NCBI GenBank assembly: GCA_035699465.1
Contig: DASSPT010000119.1
Span: 1 to 17,888, forward strand
From: JAICNR01 sp035699465
GTDB lineage: Bacteria; Gemmatimonadota; Gemmatimonadetes; JACCXV01; JAHWKZ01
Length of the DNA stretch: 17,888 nucleotides
Direction: 5' to 3'
In this document: positions 1 to 6,513 of the stretch, one piece after another
Layout of the letters: every line of letters starts with the position of its first letter
Position numbering within the stretch: position 1 is the first letter of the stretch
Position numbers and translations under genes: made by a program
The notes under the pieces: model-generated
The model's input: only the letters and a program-made list of their open reading frames with translations
Told to the model about the DNA's origin: nothing
The model's database searches: none

Positions 1-168
1 CGCTGGTGGTCGGCGTTCTTCGGCGAGTGGCACACGCTCGCGATCTTCGTCGATCGCCTGCCGGCCGGCTCGCTCGCGTTCGGGGCGCCGCGCGCGGTCG
101 AGCCCGGCGACCCCGCGCTCGTCGCGGCCATGGCCGCGCTCGGTATCCGGGGATTCGGCACCCGGTAA
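1..168 (+). CDS. C-terminal end of an unknown protein (partial)
   Basis: An open frame enters from the left edge and gives 55 residues before a TAA at 166-168. The visible part starts RWWSAFFGEWHTLAIFVDRL and ends in an Ala/Gly-rich tail (MAALGIRGFGTR). Codon usage is GC3-rich like the neighbours, so it looks like a real gene end. I do not recognise the family and no motif is visible. The start lies outside the window. The vapBC promoter begins 17 nt after its stop, with no hairpin terminator between them. Confidence 0.55.
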   Translation, partial: RWWSAFFGEWHTLAIFVDRLPAGSLAFGAPRAVEPGDPALVAAMAALGIRGFGTR

Positions 169-184
169 GATTGTCATGGGTACG

Positions 185-212
185 TTGACAAGTAGCTACA
201 AGTAGCTACAAT
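185..212 (+). promoter_or_regulatory. vapBC promoter (TTGACA / TACAAT)
   Basis: The -35 TTGACA is at 185-190, followed by a 16-bp spacer and the -10 TACAAT at 207-212. Transcription would begin about 7 nt past the -10, at about 219-220. That is the ATG at 220, so the mRNA would be leaderless. The ATG at 211 overlaps the -10 and could not be in such a transcript. Confidence 0.8.
192..209 (+). promoter_or_regulatory. Double-palindrome operator in the vapBC promoter
   Basis: Two copies of the 8-bp self-palindrome GTAGCTAC (192-199 and 202-209) are separated by AA. They fill the spacer between -35 and -10 and run into the -10. Phd/VapB antitoxins, alone or with the toxin, usually repress their own promoter by binding short palindromes, so this is the likely autoregulatory site. 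Binding is inferred. Confidence 0.6.
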
Positions 213-219
213 GGAAAGC

Positions 220-513
220 ATGCGCGCCGTCGGCGTCCGGGAGCTCAAGAACCGCCTCAGCGAGTACCTGCGTCTCGTGCGAGCCGGCGAGCACGTTCTG
301 GTCACGGATCGCGGAGAGGTCATCGCCGAGCTGGCGCCGCCGGGCGAGGGCGCCGGGCAGGAGGAGATTCCCCCGAAGTTGCGGGAGATGATCCGGAAGG
401 GCCTGGCGACCCGTGCGAACCCCCGAGGGGACTATCGCTACCCGACCTTCCCGAGGCTCGCTCCGGACGGCACGGCGGAACGGCTCATCGATCAGGAAAG
501 AGGCGATCGGTGA
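220..513 (+). CDS. vapB: Phd/YefM-family antitoxin (VapB-like)
   Basis: A 97-residue protein starting MRAVGVRELKNRLSEYLRLV, the classic Phd/YefM DNA-binding N-terminus. It continues with AGEHVLVTDRGEVIAELAPP and ends with a charged toxin-binding tail (AERLIDQERGDR). It should neutralise the PIN toxin encoded next and repress the operon. I chose ATG 220 over ATG 211 because 211 lies inside the -10 box and 220 falls where transcription should start; the longer form would only add MES. Its stop overlaps the toxin start (GTGA at 510-513), so the two are translationally coupled. Short addiction modules like this often move between genomes. Confidence in the family is high; the symbol is by analogy. 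Confidence 0.88.
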   Translation: MRAVGVRELKNRLSEYLRLVRAGEHVLVTDRGEVIAELAPPGEGAGQEEIPPKLREMIRKGLATRANPRGDYRYPTFPRLAPDGTAERLIDQERGDR

Positions 514-1034
514 ATCTCTATGTGGAATCCAGCGCGATCGCAGCGCGACTTCTCGGGCAAACGAGGGGAGAAATCGTACAGGGTCTGCTGGAGCGTGCGG
601 ACAATGTCGTTTCGTCTGCGCTATTGCTCGTGGAATGTGAGCGCGCGTTGATTCGGGCGGAGTACTCCGGTCAGCTTTCGGCCGCCGATGCGGCGCGCCA
701 ACGCGCGGTCTTGAACAGGGAGGCCGGTTTCTGGACCCTGCTTCGAATCGAGGGGGAGGTCCTCGATCGCGCGCGGCGTCCGTTTCCCCTCGAACCCGTG
801 CGCGCCCTCGACGCCGTCCATCTCGCCACCTTGGAGGTGGCCGGGTCGATCTTCCTGAATCCGGAGGTCCTGAGCTTCGACGACCGCATTCGCGCGAACG
901 CGGAAGCGCTGGGATTCGAGCTGGCGTTCGCCTGGCCGCCAAGAAAAGGGGCGCACCCGATTCCTCGGGCACGCCCCGTCAAGCGGTCCCGATCGCCGGG
1001 TCCGGTCAGTCCTCGACCTTCACCTCGCCACTGA
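510..1034 (+). CDS. vapC: PIN-domain ribonuclease toxin (VapC-like)
   Basis: A 174-residue protein with a GTG start that overlaps the antitoxin stop; AGGAAAGAGG just upstream can serve as ribosome site. The PIN fold spans about residues 1-140. Acidic active-site positions are Glu6 (YVESSAIAA), Glu42 (LLLVECERAL), Asp101 (ALDAVHLATLEV) and Asp124/125 (SFDDRIRANAEALGFEL). PIN toxins are Mg-dependent RNases, often cutting tRNA or rRNA. The first acidic residue is Glu where most VapC have Asp. Residues from about 142 on form a basic, Pro/Ser-rich tail (PRARPVKRSRSPGPVSPRP) beyond the usual end of the domain. The tail is encoded through the antisense terminator at 944-977 and the 3' end of the opposing lipoprotein gene, so it may be an extension gained by loss of an earlier stop. 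Confidence 0.88.
   Translation: MNLYVESSAIAARLLGQTRGEIVQGLLERADNVVSSALLLVECERALIRAEYSGQLSAADAARQRAVLNREAGFWTLLRIEGEVLDRARRPFPLEPVRALDAVHLATLEVAGSIFLNPEVLSFDDRIRANAEALGFELAFAWPPRKGAHPIPRARPVKRSRSPGPVSPRPSPRH
944..977 (-). terminator. Intrinsic terminator of the 1006-1248 lipoprotein gene
   Basis: Read on the minus strand, GGGGCGTGCCCGA pairs with TCGGGTGCGCCCC around a GGAA loop: 13 pairs, two of them G-U, followed directly by TTTT. It starts 28 nt after the stop codon of the minus-strand gene and lies inside the coding sequence of the opposing toxin gene. On the plus strand no T-run follows, so it should work only for the minus strand. Confidence 0.85.
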
Positions 1035-1248
1035 CCTTCCCGTCGTCCACGTCGATGTCGGCCTCGAAGCCGTCATCCTCCTCCTCGACGACGATGTCAG
1101 GGTCGTCGTCCTGCTCGATCGTGATGTCGGGCTCGCGATCCTCGATCACGGTGGTATCGCTGCCCTCATCGTACCCTTCGCGCTCGCACCCCCACAAGGA
1201 AAGGAGCGCCGTCGCGGCCATCGGGATCATCCAGCGCCATGGGTTCAT
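1006..1248 (-). CDS. Small acidic lipoprotein with decapeptide repeats
   Basis: An 80-residue protein whose first 21 residues (MNPWRWMIPMAATALLSLWGC) look like a lipoprotein signal ending at Cys21. AGGAGG lies 6 nt before the ATG on the minus strand. The mature part is very acidic: the last 50 residues contain 23 Asp/Glu. They parse into five ten-residue units: DTTVIEDREP, DITIEQDDDP, DIVVEEEDDG, FEADIDVDDG, KVSGEVKVED. Alternating hydrophobic and acidic residues suggest short beta strands or a cation-binding surface; that is inference. I know no named family. It has its own terminator (944-977) and a likely -10 at 1326-1331, so it is probably a single-gene unit. Confidence 0.75.
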   Translation of the reverse strand: MNPWRWMIPMAATALLSLWGCEREGYDEGSDTTVIEDREPDITIEQDDDPDIVVEEEDDGFEADIDVDDGKVSGEVKVED

Positions 1249-1325
1249 CGTCCACCTCCTCGGCCCCCATCCAGACTAGGCCGGGAGTAGCCGGGCCCGC
1301 AGTAAGGCGCCTCACAGACGGACGA

Positions 1326-1331
1326 TTTATA
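1326..1331 (-). promoter_or_regulatory. Possible -10 box (TATAAA) for the acidic lipoprotein gene
   Basis: The minus strand reads TATAAA here in an otherwise GC-rich gap, about 80 nt upstream of the ATG. No good -35 is seen at 16-18 bp (the best is CTTCAA at 16). The gap 1249-1366 holds nothing else that I can identify. Confidence 0.4.
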
Positions 1332-1366
1332 CCGTTGTCAGGGCGGATTGAAGCTGCGCGTTTCGG

Positions 1367-1948
1367 TCAGTCGGCGTCGATCCGCACGTCGCGGAACGTC
1401 ACCGCCGGGGGGATGTCGAGATCGATCCTGCGGGTGCCCGCGGGCGGCGCGGGGAACTTCGCCCACCACGTCTCCATCTTCCCCGGCTTGAGCTCCATGG
1501 ACAGCGTTCCCTTCGCCTCGGGCGCGCCGTCTTCGTTCCGCAGGATGGGGTACTCCTCGGTCCCGACCCTCAGGACGAACGTCTCCTCGCCGGTCGGATC
1601 TATCGAGAGGTGCCCGGGCGCCTCCCCCTCGTTGTAGAAGCGCAGCCGTGCGGTCAGCACACCGTCGTCGATCTCGGTCCGATGAAGGACGGCAACCAGC
1701 GAAGTGCCGGGGATGCCGCGCGTCTGGAGGCCCTCGTAGTCGCCGCATCCGAGCGCGCAGGGATCATCGGCGCCTCTGCGGCGCTCCTCCCCCTCGCGGC
1801 GGAGCTGCTCCCTCCGCTCCCGCTCTGCCTGGTCGGCATAGTTCGGATCGAGCGCCGCTCCCCCGACCGGATCCTGCTGAATTGCGGCGTGGGCGGTCAG
1901 GGGCAGCAAGGGGATCGCGAGAAGGATGAGAAGGCACGGTCGGCGCAT
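1367..1948 (-). CDS. Secreted protein, second of two tandem paralogues
   Basis: A 193-residue protein. Residues 1-22 (MRRPCLLILLAIPLLPLTAHA) are a clear signal peptide, so the product is exported. A charged helix-like stretch rich in Glu and Arg follows (about 37-60), then a Cys-containing DPCALGC motif, GLQTRGIPGTSL, and a C-terminal beta-rich domain with LRFYNEGEAPGHLSIDP, LKPGKMETWWAKFPAPPAGT and AVTFRDVRI. The last part resembles Ig-like domains that precede OmpA domains in some envelope proteins; function is unknown. AGAAGGAG lies 8 nt before the ATG, directly after the stop of the paralogue at 1962, so the two are co-transcribed and probably coupled. Confidence 0.85.
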   Translation of the reverse strand: MRRPCLLILLAIPLLPLTAHAAIQQDPVGGAALDPNYADQAERERREQLRREGEERRRGADDPCALGCGDYEGLQTRGIPGTSLVAVLHRTEIDDGVLTARLRFYNEGEAPGHLSIDPTGEETFVLRVGTEEYPILRNEDGAPEAKGTLSMELKPGKMETWWAKFPAPPAGTRRIDLDIPPAVTFRDVRIDAD

Positions 1949-1961
1949 CGACGGGCTCCTT

Positions 1962-2594
1962 CTAGGGGTTGGATAGCGGCACGTCGTGGAAGGTGACGGC
2001 CGGAATGTGGAAGTCGTAGGTCGTCGCGTCCGGCGGCGGGGCCGGGAAACGCGCCCACCAGCTCTCGATCTCGCCAGGCTCGAGAACCTCGTCGAGCGAC
2101 CCCTTCATGTCCTGCCCACCATCCTCGTCCTCGCGGATGTAGAGCCGTTTCTCTCCTGCCTGAACGAAGAAGGACGCGGGCGCGCCGAAGGGATCGACCG
2201 TGAGGCGCCCGGGCCCGGCCCCGTCGTTGTGGAATCGAAGCTGGATGGTGAGGACGTCGTCTTCGACCCGCGCCTTGTAGAGGGCCACGGACAGGAACGT
2301 TCCCGGGATGCCCTGGACCTGAAGTCCCTCGTGGAGGGAACACCCCAGACCGCATGCGTCCGCGGCGTACTCCGCGTCTCGCTCCCGGAACTCGAGCAGT
2401 CTCTCGCTGCGGCGCAACTGCGTCTTGCGCTGCCGGTCCCGCCACCGATGCTGGTACCGGAGGGCGTAGTGTTGCTCGACGAGCTCGCCGGTCCCGCTAT
2501 TGAAGCGTCTCGGTGGATTCACCTGAGCGACACCGTCGCCCGGCGCGACGAGGAGGACGAGGAGAGGAACCACCAGGAGGAGTGTTCTCGACAT
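1962..2594 (-). CDS. Secreted protein, first of two tandem paralogues
   Basis: A 210-residue protein starting MSRTLLLVVPLLVLLVAPGD, a signal peptide likely cut near VAQ. A longer reading frame continues upstream, but AAGGAG sits just before this ATG and a good promoter (2632-2660) lies 38 nt further up, so 2594 is the start. After a basic linker (about 30-70) it shares with its downstream paralogue the blocks DACGLGCSLHEGLQVQGIPG, VLTIQLRFHND, LTVDP, LEPGEIESWWARFPAPP and VTFHDV. The two are tandem duplicates that have diverged strongly. Cys residues in the GLGC block are kept in both. Function is unknown; an envelope or periplasmic role is inferred from the signal peptide. Confidence 0.85.
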   Translation of the reverse strand: MSRTLLLVVPLLVLLVAPGDGVAQVNPPRRFNSGTGELVEQHYALRYQHRWRDRQRKTQLRRSERLLEFRERDAEYAADACGLGCSLHEGLQVQGIPGTFLSVALYKARVEDDVLTIQLRFHNDGAGPGRLTVDPFGAPASFFVQAGEKRLYIREDEDGGQDMKGSLDEVLEPGEIESWWARFPAPPPDATTYDFHIPAVTFHDVPLSNP

Positions 2595-2631
2595 CGGAGA
2601 ACTCCTTTGTGCGTGTGAGGAATTCTTCCCC

Positions 2632-2660
2632 AGTATCCCCTTGGCGGCCACACATGTCAA
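2632..2660 (-). promoter_or_regulatory. Promoter of the paralogue operon (TTGACA / GATACT)
   Basis: On the minus strand a perfect -35 TTGACA (plus-strand TGTCAA, 2655-2660) is separated by 17 bp from GATACT (plus-strand AGTATC, 2632-2637). Transcription would start near 2625, giving a leader of about 30 nt that carries the AAGGAG ribosome site. It overlaps the likely -35 of the divergent plus-strand gene. Confidence 0.75.
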
Positions 2661-2682
2661 ACAGCGCGCGACCGAGTATGGT
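2654..2682 (+). promoter_or_regulatory. Possible promoter of the secreted-protein/DUF5996 pair
   Basis: ATGTCA (2654-2659), a 17-bp spacer and TATGGT (2677-2682) give a moderate match, 4 of 6 in each hexamer. The start codon ATG 2692 lies 9 nt past the -10, so the transcript would have almost no leader. Its -35 shares bases with the -35 of the opposite promoter, so polymerase binding on one side should exclude the other. Confidence 0.45.
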
Positions 2683-2691
2683 TGTCCGACC

Positions 2692-3447
2692 ATGACGCAG
2701 ATGCTGTCACTGATCGGCATATCTACCGTGGCGGGCCTCGCTCTCGTCGTCCCCGCGCGCGGCCAGGATGGTGGCGCGAGCGAGCCGCGCGTCGAGGTGC
2801 TCGTCGTTCCGGCCGGGGTTGGGACCCGGGGGCCTGCCGCGGAGCCACCCGCGAGCCCGGCAGTGAGACTCGCCGCGGGAGAGCGCGTCGCCGTGCGAGT
2901 CGAGGAAGGGGTAGAGGTGGGTGAACGCGACGCCGGCCCGGGTCCGGTCGCCGACGCCGCGGTCGGCGACGTGATCGCGCGCTTCGGTTCGAGCGGCGCG
3001 TTCGCGTGGCCCGACGAGCCGACCGTGTGGGTCGCGCCGGAAGGCGGGACGCTGACGTTCGACGTCAACGCGTATCCCGCGCACCGCGCGCGGGGCGCCG
3101 CGCGGATCGAGGTCCTGCGCCTGGGTGGCCTGGACTCGCCTGCCCCGCGCGGCTTCGAGCCGCCGATCCTCCAGCTCGATCGCGTCCCGGGCGGGGCGCG
3201 GGCGCGCTGGTCCGATCGCGCGGGCTACGGAGTCGAGCCGGCGACGCTCTTCCTCGAGCTGACGACTTCGCACGGGACCGTCTACCGGCTCGATCCCTGG
3301 GTGCGGCCCGGCCCTACCGAGGTCACGCTGCCGCTGCCGCCGCCCGGCCTCTCGCTCCCACCCGGCATCCACACGGTGACCGCCACGATCCAGGACCGGC
3401 TCGGCGTCCAGAGCCCGCCGTCGACGATCCGGTTCGACACGCCATGA
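2692..3447 (+). CDS. Secreted protein, possible LecA-like and beta-sandwich domains
   Basis: A 251-residue protein beginning MTQMLSLIGISTVAGLALVV, with a signal peptide ending near ARGQ. The frame is open 17 codons further up, but that part has no ribosome site and the signal peptide starts at this Met. Residues about 60-145 (GDVIARFGSSGAFAWPDEPT, then EGGTLTFDVNA) recall the PA-IL/LecA-like galactose-binding fold, a tentative match by eye. The last 100 residues form a Pro-rich, beta-strand-like segment (GIHTVTATIQDRLGVQSPPS) like a bacterial Ig-like domain. Its stop overlaps the start of the DUF5996 gene (ATGA, 3444-3447), so they share an mRNA. Function is not known. Confidence 0.75.
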   Translation: MTQMLSLIGISTVAGLALVVPARGQDGGASEPRVEVLVVPAGVGTRGPAAEPPASPAVRLAAGERVAVRVEEGVEVGERDAGPGPVADAAVGDVIARFGSSGAFAWPDEPTVWVAPEGGTLTFDVNAYPAHRARGAARIEVLRLGGLDSPAPRGFEPPILQLDRVPGGARARWSDRAGYGVEPATLFLELTTSHGTVYRLDPWVRPGPTEVTLPLPPPGLSLPPGIHTVTATIQDRLGVQSPPSTIRFDTP

Positions 3448-4394
3448 CGCGCGCAACCAGGCGCCCCGCGGTCCGTCCGGTCGAAGAGGCGTGGCCGCCG
3501 CTCCCCCTGGCGGAATGGCAGGATACGTACGCGACCCTCCACATGTGGACGCAGATCGTCGGGAAGATCCGGCTCGCGCAGATGCCGCTCGTCAATCACT
3601 GGTGGAACGTCACCCTGTACGTCACGCCGCGCGGGCTGACGACCGGCACGATGCCGTATGGCCAGGGCGCGCTCAGGATCGACTTCGACTTCGTCGATCA
3701 TCGCCTCGAGGTCGAGACGAGCGGCGCAGGCTTCTCTACGCCGCTCGAGCCGCGCTCGGTCGCCGACTTCCATCGGGCGATCATGGAGGGACTTCACGAA
3801 CTGGAGATGCCCGTTCACATCTGGACGAAGCCCCAGGAAGTGGAGGTCGCGATCCCCTTCGAGGAGGACGAAACGCATCGCGCCTACGACCGCGACGCGG
3901 CGCACCGCCTGTGGCGGATCCTGGTGCAGTGCGAGCGCGTCCTGGGGGAGTTCAGGAGCCGCTTTATGGGGAAGTCGAGCCCGGTCCACTTCTGGTGGGG
4001 GGCGTTCGACCTCGCCGTCACGCGCTTCTCCGGACGACCGGCGCCGGATCATCCCGGGAATCCGTTCCTGCCGCTGTGGGTCGTCCGCGAGGCATACAGC
4101 CACGAGTGCTCGAGCTGCGGGTTCTGGCCGGGTGGCGGCCCGGTCACCGAGCCCGCGTTCTACTCCTACGCCTACCCCGAGCCGGAAGGGTTCAAGGAGT
4201 GGGAGGTCCGGCCGGAAGCGGCATACTATTCCACCGACCTGTTCGAGTACGTGCTCCCCTACGAAGCCGTGCGGACGGCGGTGGATCCCGACACGATGCT
4301 CATGGCATTCCTCGAGAGCACGTACGACGCGGCCGCCGAGCTCGGCGGCTGGGACCGCCCCGCGCTGGAGCGCTCGGGGCACATGATCGGCTGA
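3444..4394 (+). CDS. DUF5996 family protein
   Basis: A 316-residue protein, about the usual size for DUF5996. It opens with EEAWPPLPLAEWQDTYATLH, then VGKIRLAQMPLVNHWWNVTL and YVTPRGLTTGTMPYG. Later hallmarks are SPVHFWWGAFDLAVTRFSGR, REAYSHECSSCGFWPGG, YAYPEPEGF and the C-terminal LESTYDAAAELGGWDRPALE. All these blocks are conserved in the family, whose biochemical role is not known; it is soluble, with many conserved His, Trp and Glu. The start ATG overlaps the upstream stop. A longer frame runs 146 codons upstream, but that part is a shadow of the secreted-protein gene. The stop codon lies inside the first copy of a 19-bp tandem repeat. Confidence 0.9.
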   Translation: MTRATRRPAVRPVEEAWPPLPLAEWQDTYATLHMWTQIVGKIRLAQMPLVNHWWNVTLYVTPRGLTTGTMPYGQGALRIDFDFVDHRLEVETSGAGFSTPLEPRSVADFHRAIMEGLHELEMPVHIWTKPQEVEVAIPFEEDETHRAYDRDAAHRLWRILVQCERVLGEFRSRFMGKSSPVHFWWGAFDLAVTRFSGRPAPDHPGNPFLPLWVVREAYSHECSSCGFWPGGGPVTEPAFYSYAYPEPEGFKEWEVRPEAAYYSTDLFEYVLPYEAVRTAVDPDTMLMAFLESTYDAAAELGGWDRPALERSGHMIG

Positions 4395-4460
4395 CGGAAC
4401 GTCGATCGGCTGACGGAACGTCGATCGGCTGACGGAACGTCGATCGGCTGACGGAACGTA
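4385..4460. repeat. Four tandem copies of a 19-bp repeat
   Basis: The unit GATCGGCTGACGGAACGTC occurs at 4385-4403, 4404-4422 and 4423-4441 without change, then at 4442-4460 with the last C changed to A. Each unit holds a short inverted repeat (GACG-GAA-CGTC). The first copy includes the last codons and TGA of the DUF5996 gene; the rest lie in the gap before the convergent gene at 4528. Identical copies suggest recent slippage, so copy number may vary between strains. The remaining gap (4461-4527) shows nothing that I can name. Confidence 0.97.
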
Positions 4461-4527
4461 TCCGTGCATCGACTTCCAATTCATTTGAAGAGCGTCTCGG
4501 AAGGGGAGTGCCGGAACCGAAGGAGGG

Positions 4528-6408
4528 TCAGCCGGTGAGCGAGGCGAGCTGGACCGCGAGGGCGTCAGGATCGGCGACGGGAGCGAGGCAGCGGTCGCCG
4601 ATGCACACGTAGGCGCGGGGCTCGCCGGCCGCGGGATAGCCCAGCGCGGAGAGCCGGTCGCCGTCGAGCGCCGGGTCGAGGATCTCGACCACGCGACTCG
4701 GCAGGTAGCGTGACCAGGCCGTCTGCGCGAGGGCTCGAAGCCGCTCGTCCGCCGCGCCGCCGACGAGGTGGACCTGCACGGGCTCGGTGCGGACGCGCGA
4801 AACGGCCAGCGCCCAGCCGGCGCCCATGAGCCCGTGGCGCTCCGCCTCTGCGGCGAGCGCGGCCAGGATTCCCGCCCCGCGCTCCCGCCACCGGTCCCCC
4901 CCGCCGAGGGCCGTCAGGTTCGCGAGCGCGCCCGCGAGCACCGCGTTCTCGGCCAGAGGCCAGACCGGATCCGCGAGGTGTCCCTCCGGTCCCCGACCCT
5001 CGACGTCTCCCGCACCATCCGGCGGCTCGCGGCGGTCGCGGCACGCGCCACGGGCGGCATCGAAGAACCCCGTCTCGACCGCGCGCGCCAGCGCCTCGGC
5101 GCGGCGGCGGTACTTCGAATCGCCGGTGGCCTGGTACGCGGCCAGGAGCGCCTCCAGCCACCACGCCTGATCGCCGAGCAGGAGCGGTGCCCCCTCGTCC
5201 ACCTCGTCGTCGCCGGCCCCCGGACGCAGCACGTGGCGCATCCCCGCGTCGCACCATAGACGCTCCGTCAGCCGGTCGACGGTCCCCAGCGCCCACGCGC
5301 GCAGCTCTCCTGGATCGAAAGGGGGCGCTTCCAGTGGCCGGGTCGAATCGGGCGTCGACGCGCCGTCGAGCGCCGCGGCGGCCTCCAGCGCGGCGGCCGC
5401 CATCATGCCGTTCCAGTCCGTGTAGAATCGGCGGTCGATGTAGGGCGTCGCCATTCGAGCGCGCTCGGCGAGCGGCCGGCCGTAGTACTCCGCCTCGCCG
5501 TCGGCGTCCTGGCTGCCGTACGCGCCGCCCGCGGGGTCCGAGAGCGTCCCCAGCACGAAGCCGAAGATCCCGCGCACCGTGTCGGCGTAGAGCGCGTTCC
5601 CGGTCAGGCGCCATGCGTCGAGGTACGCGAGAGCGTGGCGCGCGTTGTCCTCGCACATCTTCTCGAAGTGGGGGAGCGACCAGTCGCGCGTGGTGGAGTA
5701 GCGGAAGAATCCGCCCGCCGCGTGGTCGTACAGCCCGTAGGTCCGCTCCTCGGCGAGGCCCGCGGTGCGCATCGCCACGAGCGTGTTCTCCGCGGCCTCG
5801 CGTGGCGCGTCGGCGCCCGAGCCGGCCCACGCGTGGAGCAGGAGCCGCACGGTCTCGGGCTGAGGGAACTTGGGCTGCGTGCCGAACCCGCCATAGCGCC
5901 AGTCGTAGGCGTCGAGCGCGGCCTCGACGATCCGCGCCATCGCCGACCCGTCCAGCTCTCCCGCCGGCGCCGGCCCCGGCCTCTCGCGCCGCCGCGCGCG
6001 GATCTTCTCGACTTCGGCCTCCAGCTGATCGCGCTGCCCGCTCCACGCCTGGTGGACGCGCGCGAGGACCTCTTCGAATTGCGCGGCGGGGAAGTAGGTG
6101 CCGCCCGTGATCAGCTCGCCGCCCGGCGTCAGGAACGCGGTCGTCGGCCAGCCGCCCAGGTTGTAGCGCGCGTTGACGTCCGGCCGCTCGTCGTTGTCGA
6201 CACGCACGGGCACGAACCACTCGTTGATCCGCCGCGCCACTTCCGGGACCGCGTCGGTCGTCTCGTCCATGACGTGGCACCAGTGACACCAGACGGCGGA
6301 GATCCGGAGCAGGATCGGCCTGTCCTCGCGGCGCGCGCGCTCGAACGCGGCGGGGCTCCATTCCATCCACTGGACGGGGGACGCGGCGGCGTGGGGATCG
6401 AGCGGCAT
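4528..6408 (-). CDS. YyaL/DUF255 thioredoxin-fold and glycosidase-like protein
   Basis: A 626-residue protein of the YyaL/SSP411 (DUF255) family. The N-terminal thioredoxin-like domain has RPILLRISAVWCHWCHVMDE, with a CHWC motif at residues 41-44, then VRVDNDERPDVNARYNLGGW and GGTYFP. The rest is an (alpha/alpha)6 barrel like that of N-acyl-glucosamine epimerases: YGGFGTQPKFPQPE, GGFFRYSTTRDWSLPHFEKM, GSQDADGEAEYYG, YTDWNGMMAAAAL. The segment between DERPDV and GGWP is shorter than usual. The in vivo role is unsettled; a thiol-linked activity is guessed from the fold. The frame stays open far upstream, but ATG 6408 places the conserved domain at the start. No good Shine-Dalgarno is seen; TACTCT 6 nt upstream may be a weak -10. 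It is divergent from gdh. Confidence 0.92.
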   Translation of the reverse strand: MPLDPHAAASPVQWMEWSPAAFERARREDRPILLRISAVWCHWCHVMDETTDAVPEVARRINEWFVPVRVDNDERPDVNARYNLGGWPTTAFLTPGGELITGGTYFPAAQFEEVLARVHQAWSGQRDQLEAEVEKIRARRRERPGPAPAGELDGSAMARIVEAALDAYDWRYGGFGTQPKFPQPETVRLLLHAWAGSGADAPREAAENTLVAMRTAGLAEERTYGLYDHAAGGFFRYSTTRDWSLPHFEKMCEDNARHALAYLDAWRLTGNALYADTVRGIFGFVLGTLSDPAGGAYGSQDADGEAEYYGRPLAERARMATPYIDRRFYTDWNGMMAAAALEAAAALDGASTPDSTRPLEAPPFDPGELRAWALGTVDRLTERLWCDAGMRHVLRPGAGDDEVDEGAPLLLGDQAWWLEALLAAYQATGDSKYRRRAEALARAVETGFFDAARGACRDRREPPDGAGDVEGRGPEGHLADPVWPLAENAVLAGALANLTALGGGDRWRERGAGILAALAAEAERHGLMGAGWALAVSRVRTEPVQVHLVGGAADERLRALAQTAWSRYLPSRVVEILDPALDGDRLSALGYPAAGEPRAYVCIGDRCLAPVADPDALAVQLASLTG

Positions 6409-6477
6409 GACGAAAGAGTAGGCGCTGGAAGAAGGCCGCGCCGTAAGGAATCGGCCGATCAGAGGGCGCGGGCTCCG

Positions 6478-6506
6478 TCGACGCTCCACAGGCCGCCCGC
6501 TATACT
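6478..6506 (+). promoter_or_regulatory. gdh promoter (TCGACG / TATACT), leaderless
   Basis: TCGACG (6478-6483), 17 bp, then TATACT (6501-6506; 5 of 6 consensus bases). The ATG of gdh is 7 nt after the -10, so the RNA should start at or next to the start codon. No Shine-Dalgarno is present. Confidence 0.65.
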
Positions 6507-6513
6507 CGAAGCG

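Noticed and set aside
196..972. Minus-strand open frame of 258 codons opposite vapBC
   Set aside because: It is antisense to two recognisable genes, is Arg/Pro-rich without any motif, and is typical of shadow frames in GC-rich DNA.
4385..4460. CRISPR-like repeats
   Set aside because: The 19-bp units are directly adjacent with no spacers, and no cas gene is present.
5635..6513. 293-codon upstream extension of glutamate dehydrogenase
   Set aside because: This stretch is antisense to the DUF255 gene. The conserved dehydrogenase domain and the -10 box place the start at 6514.
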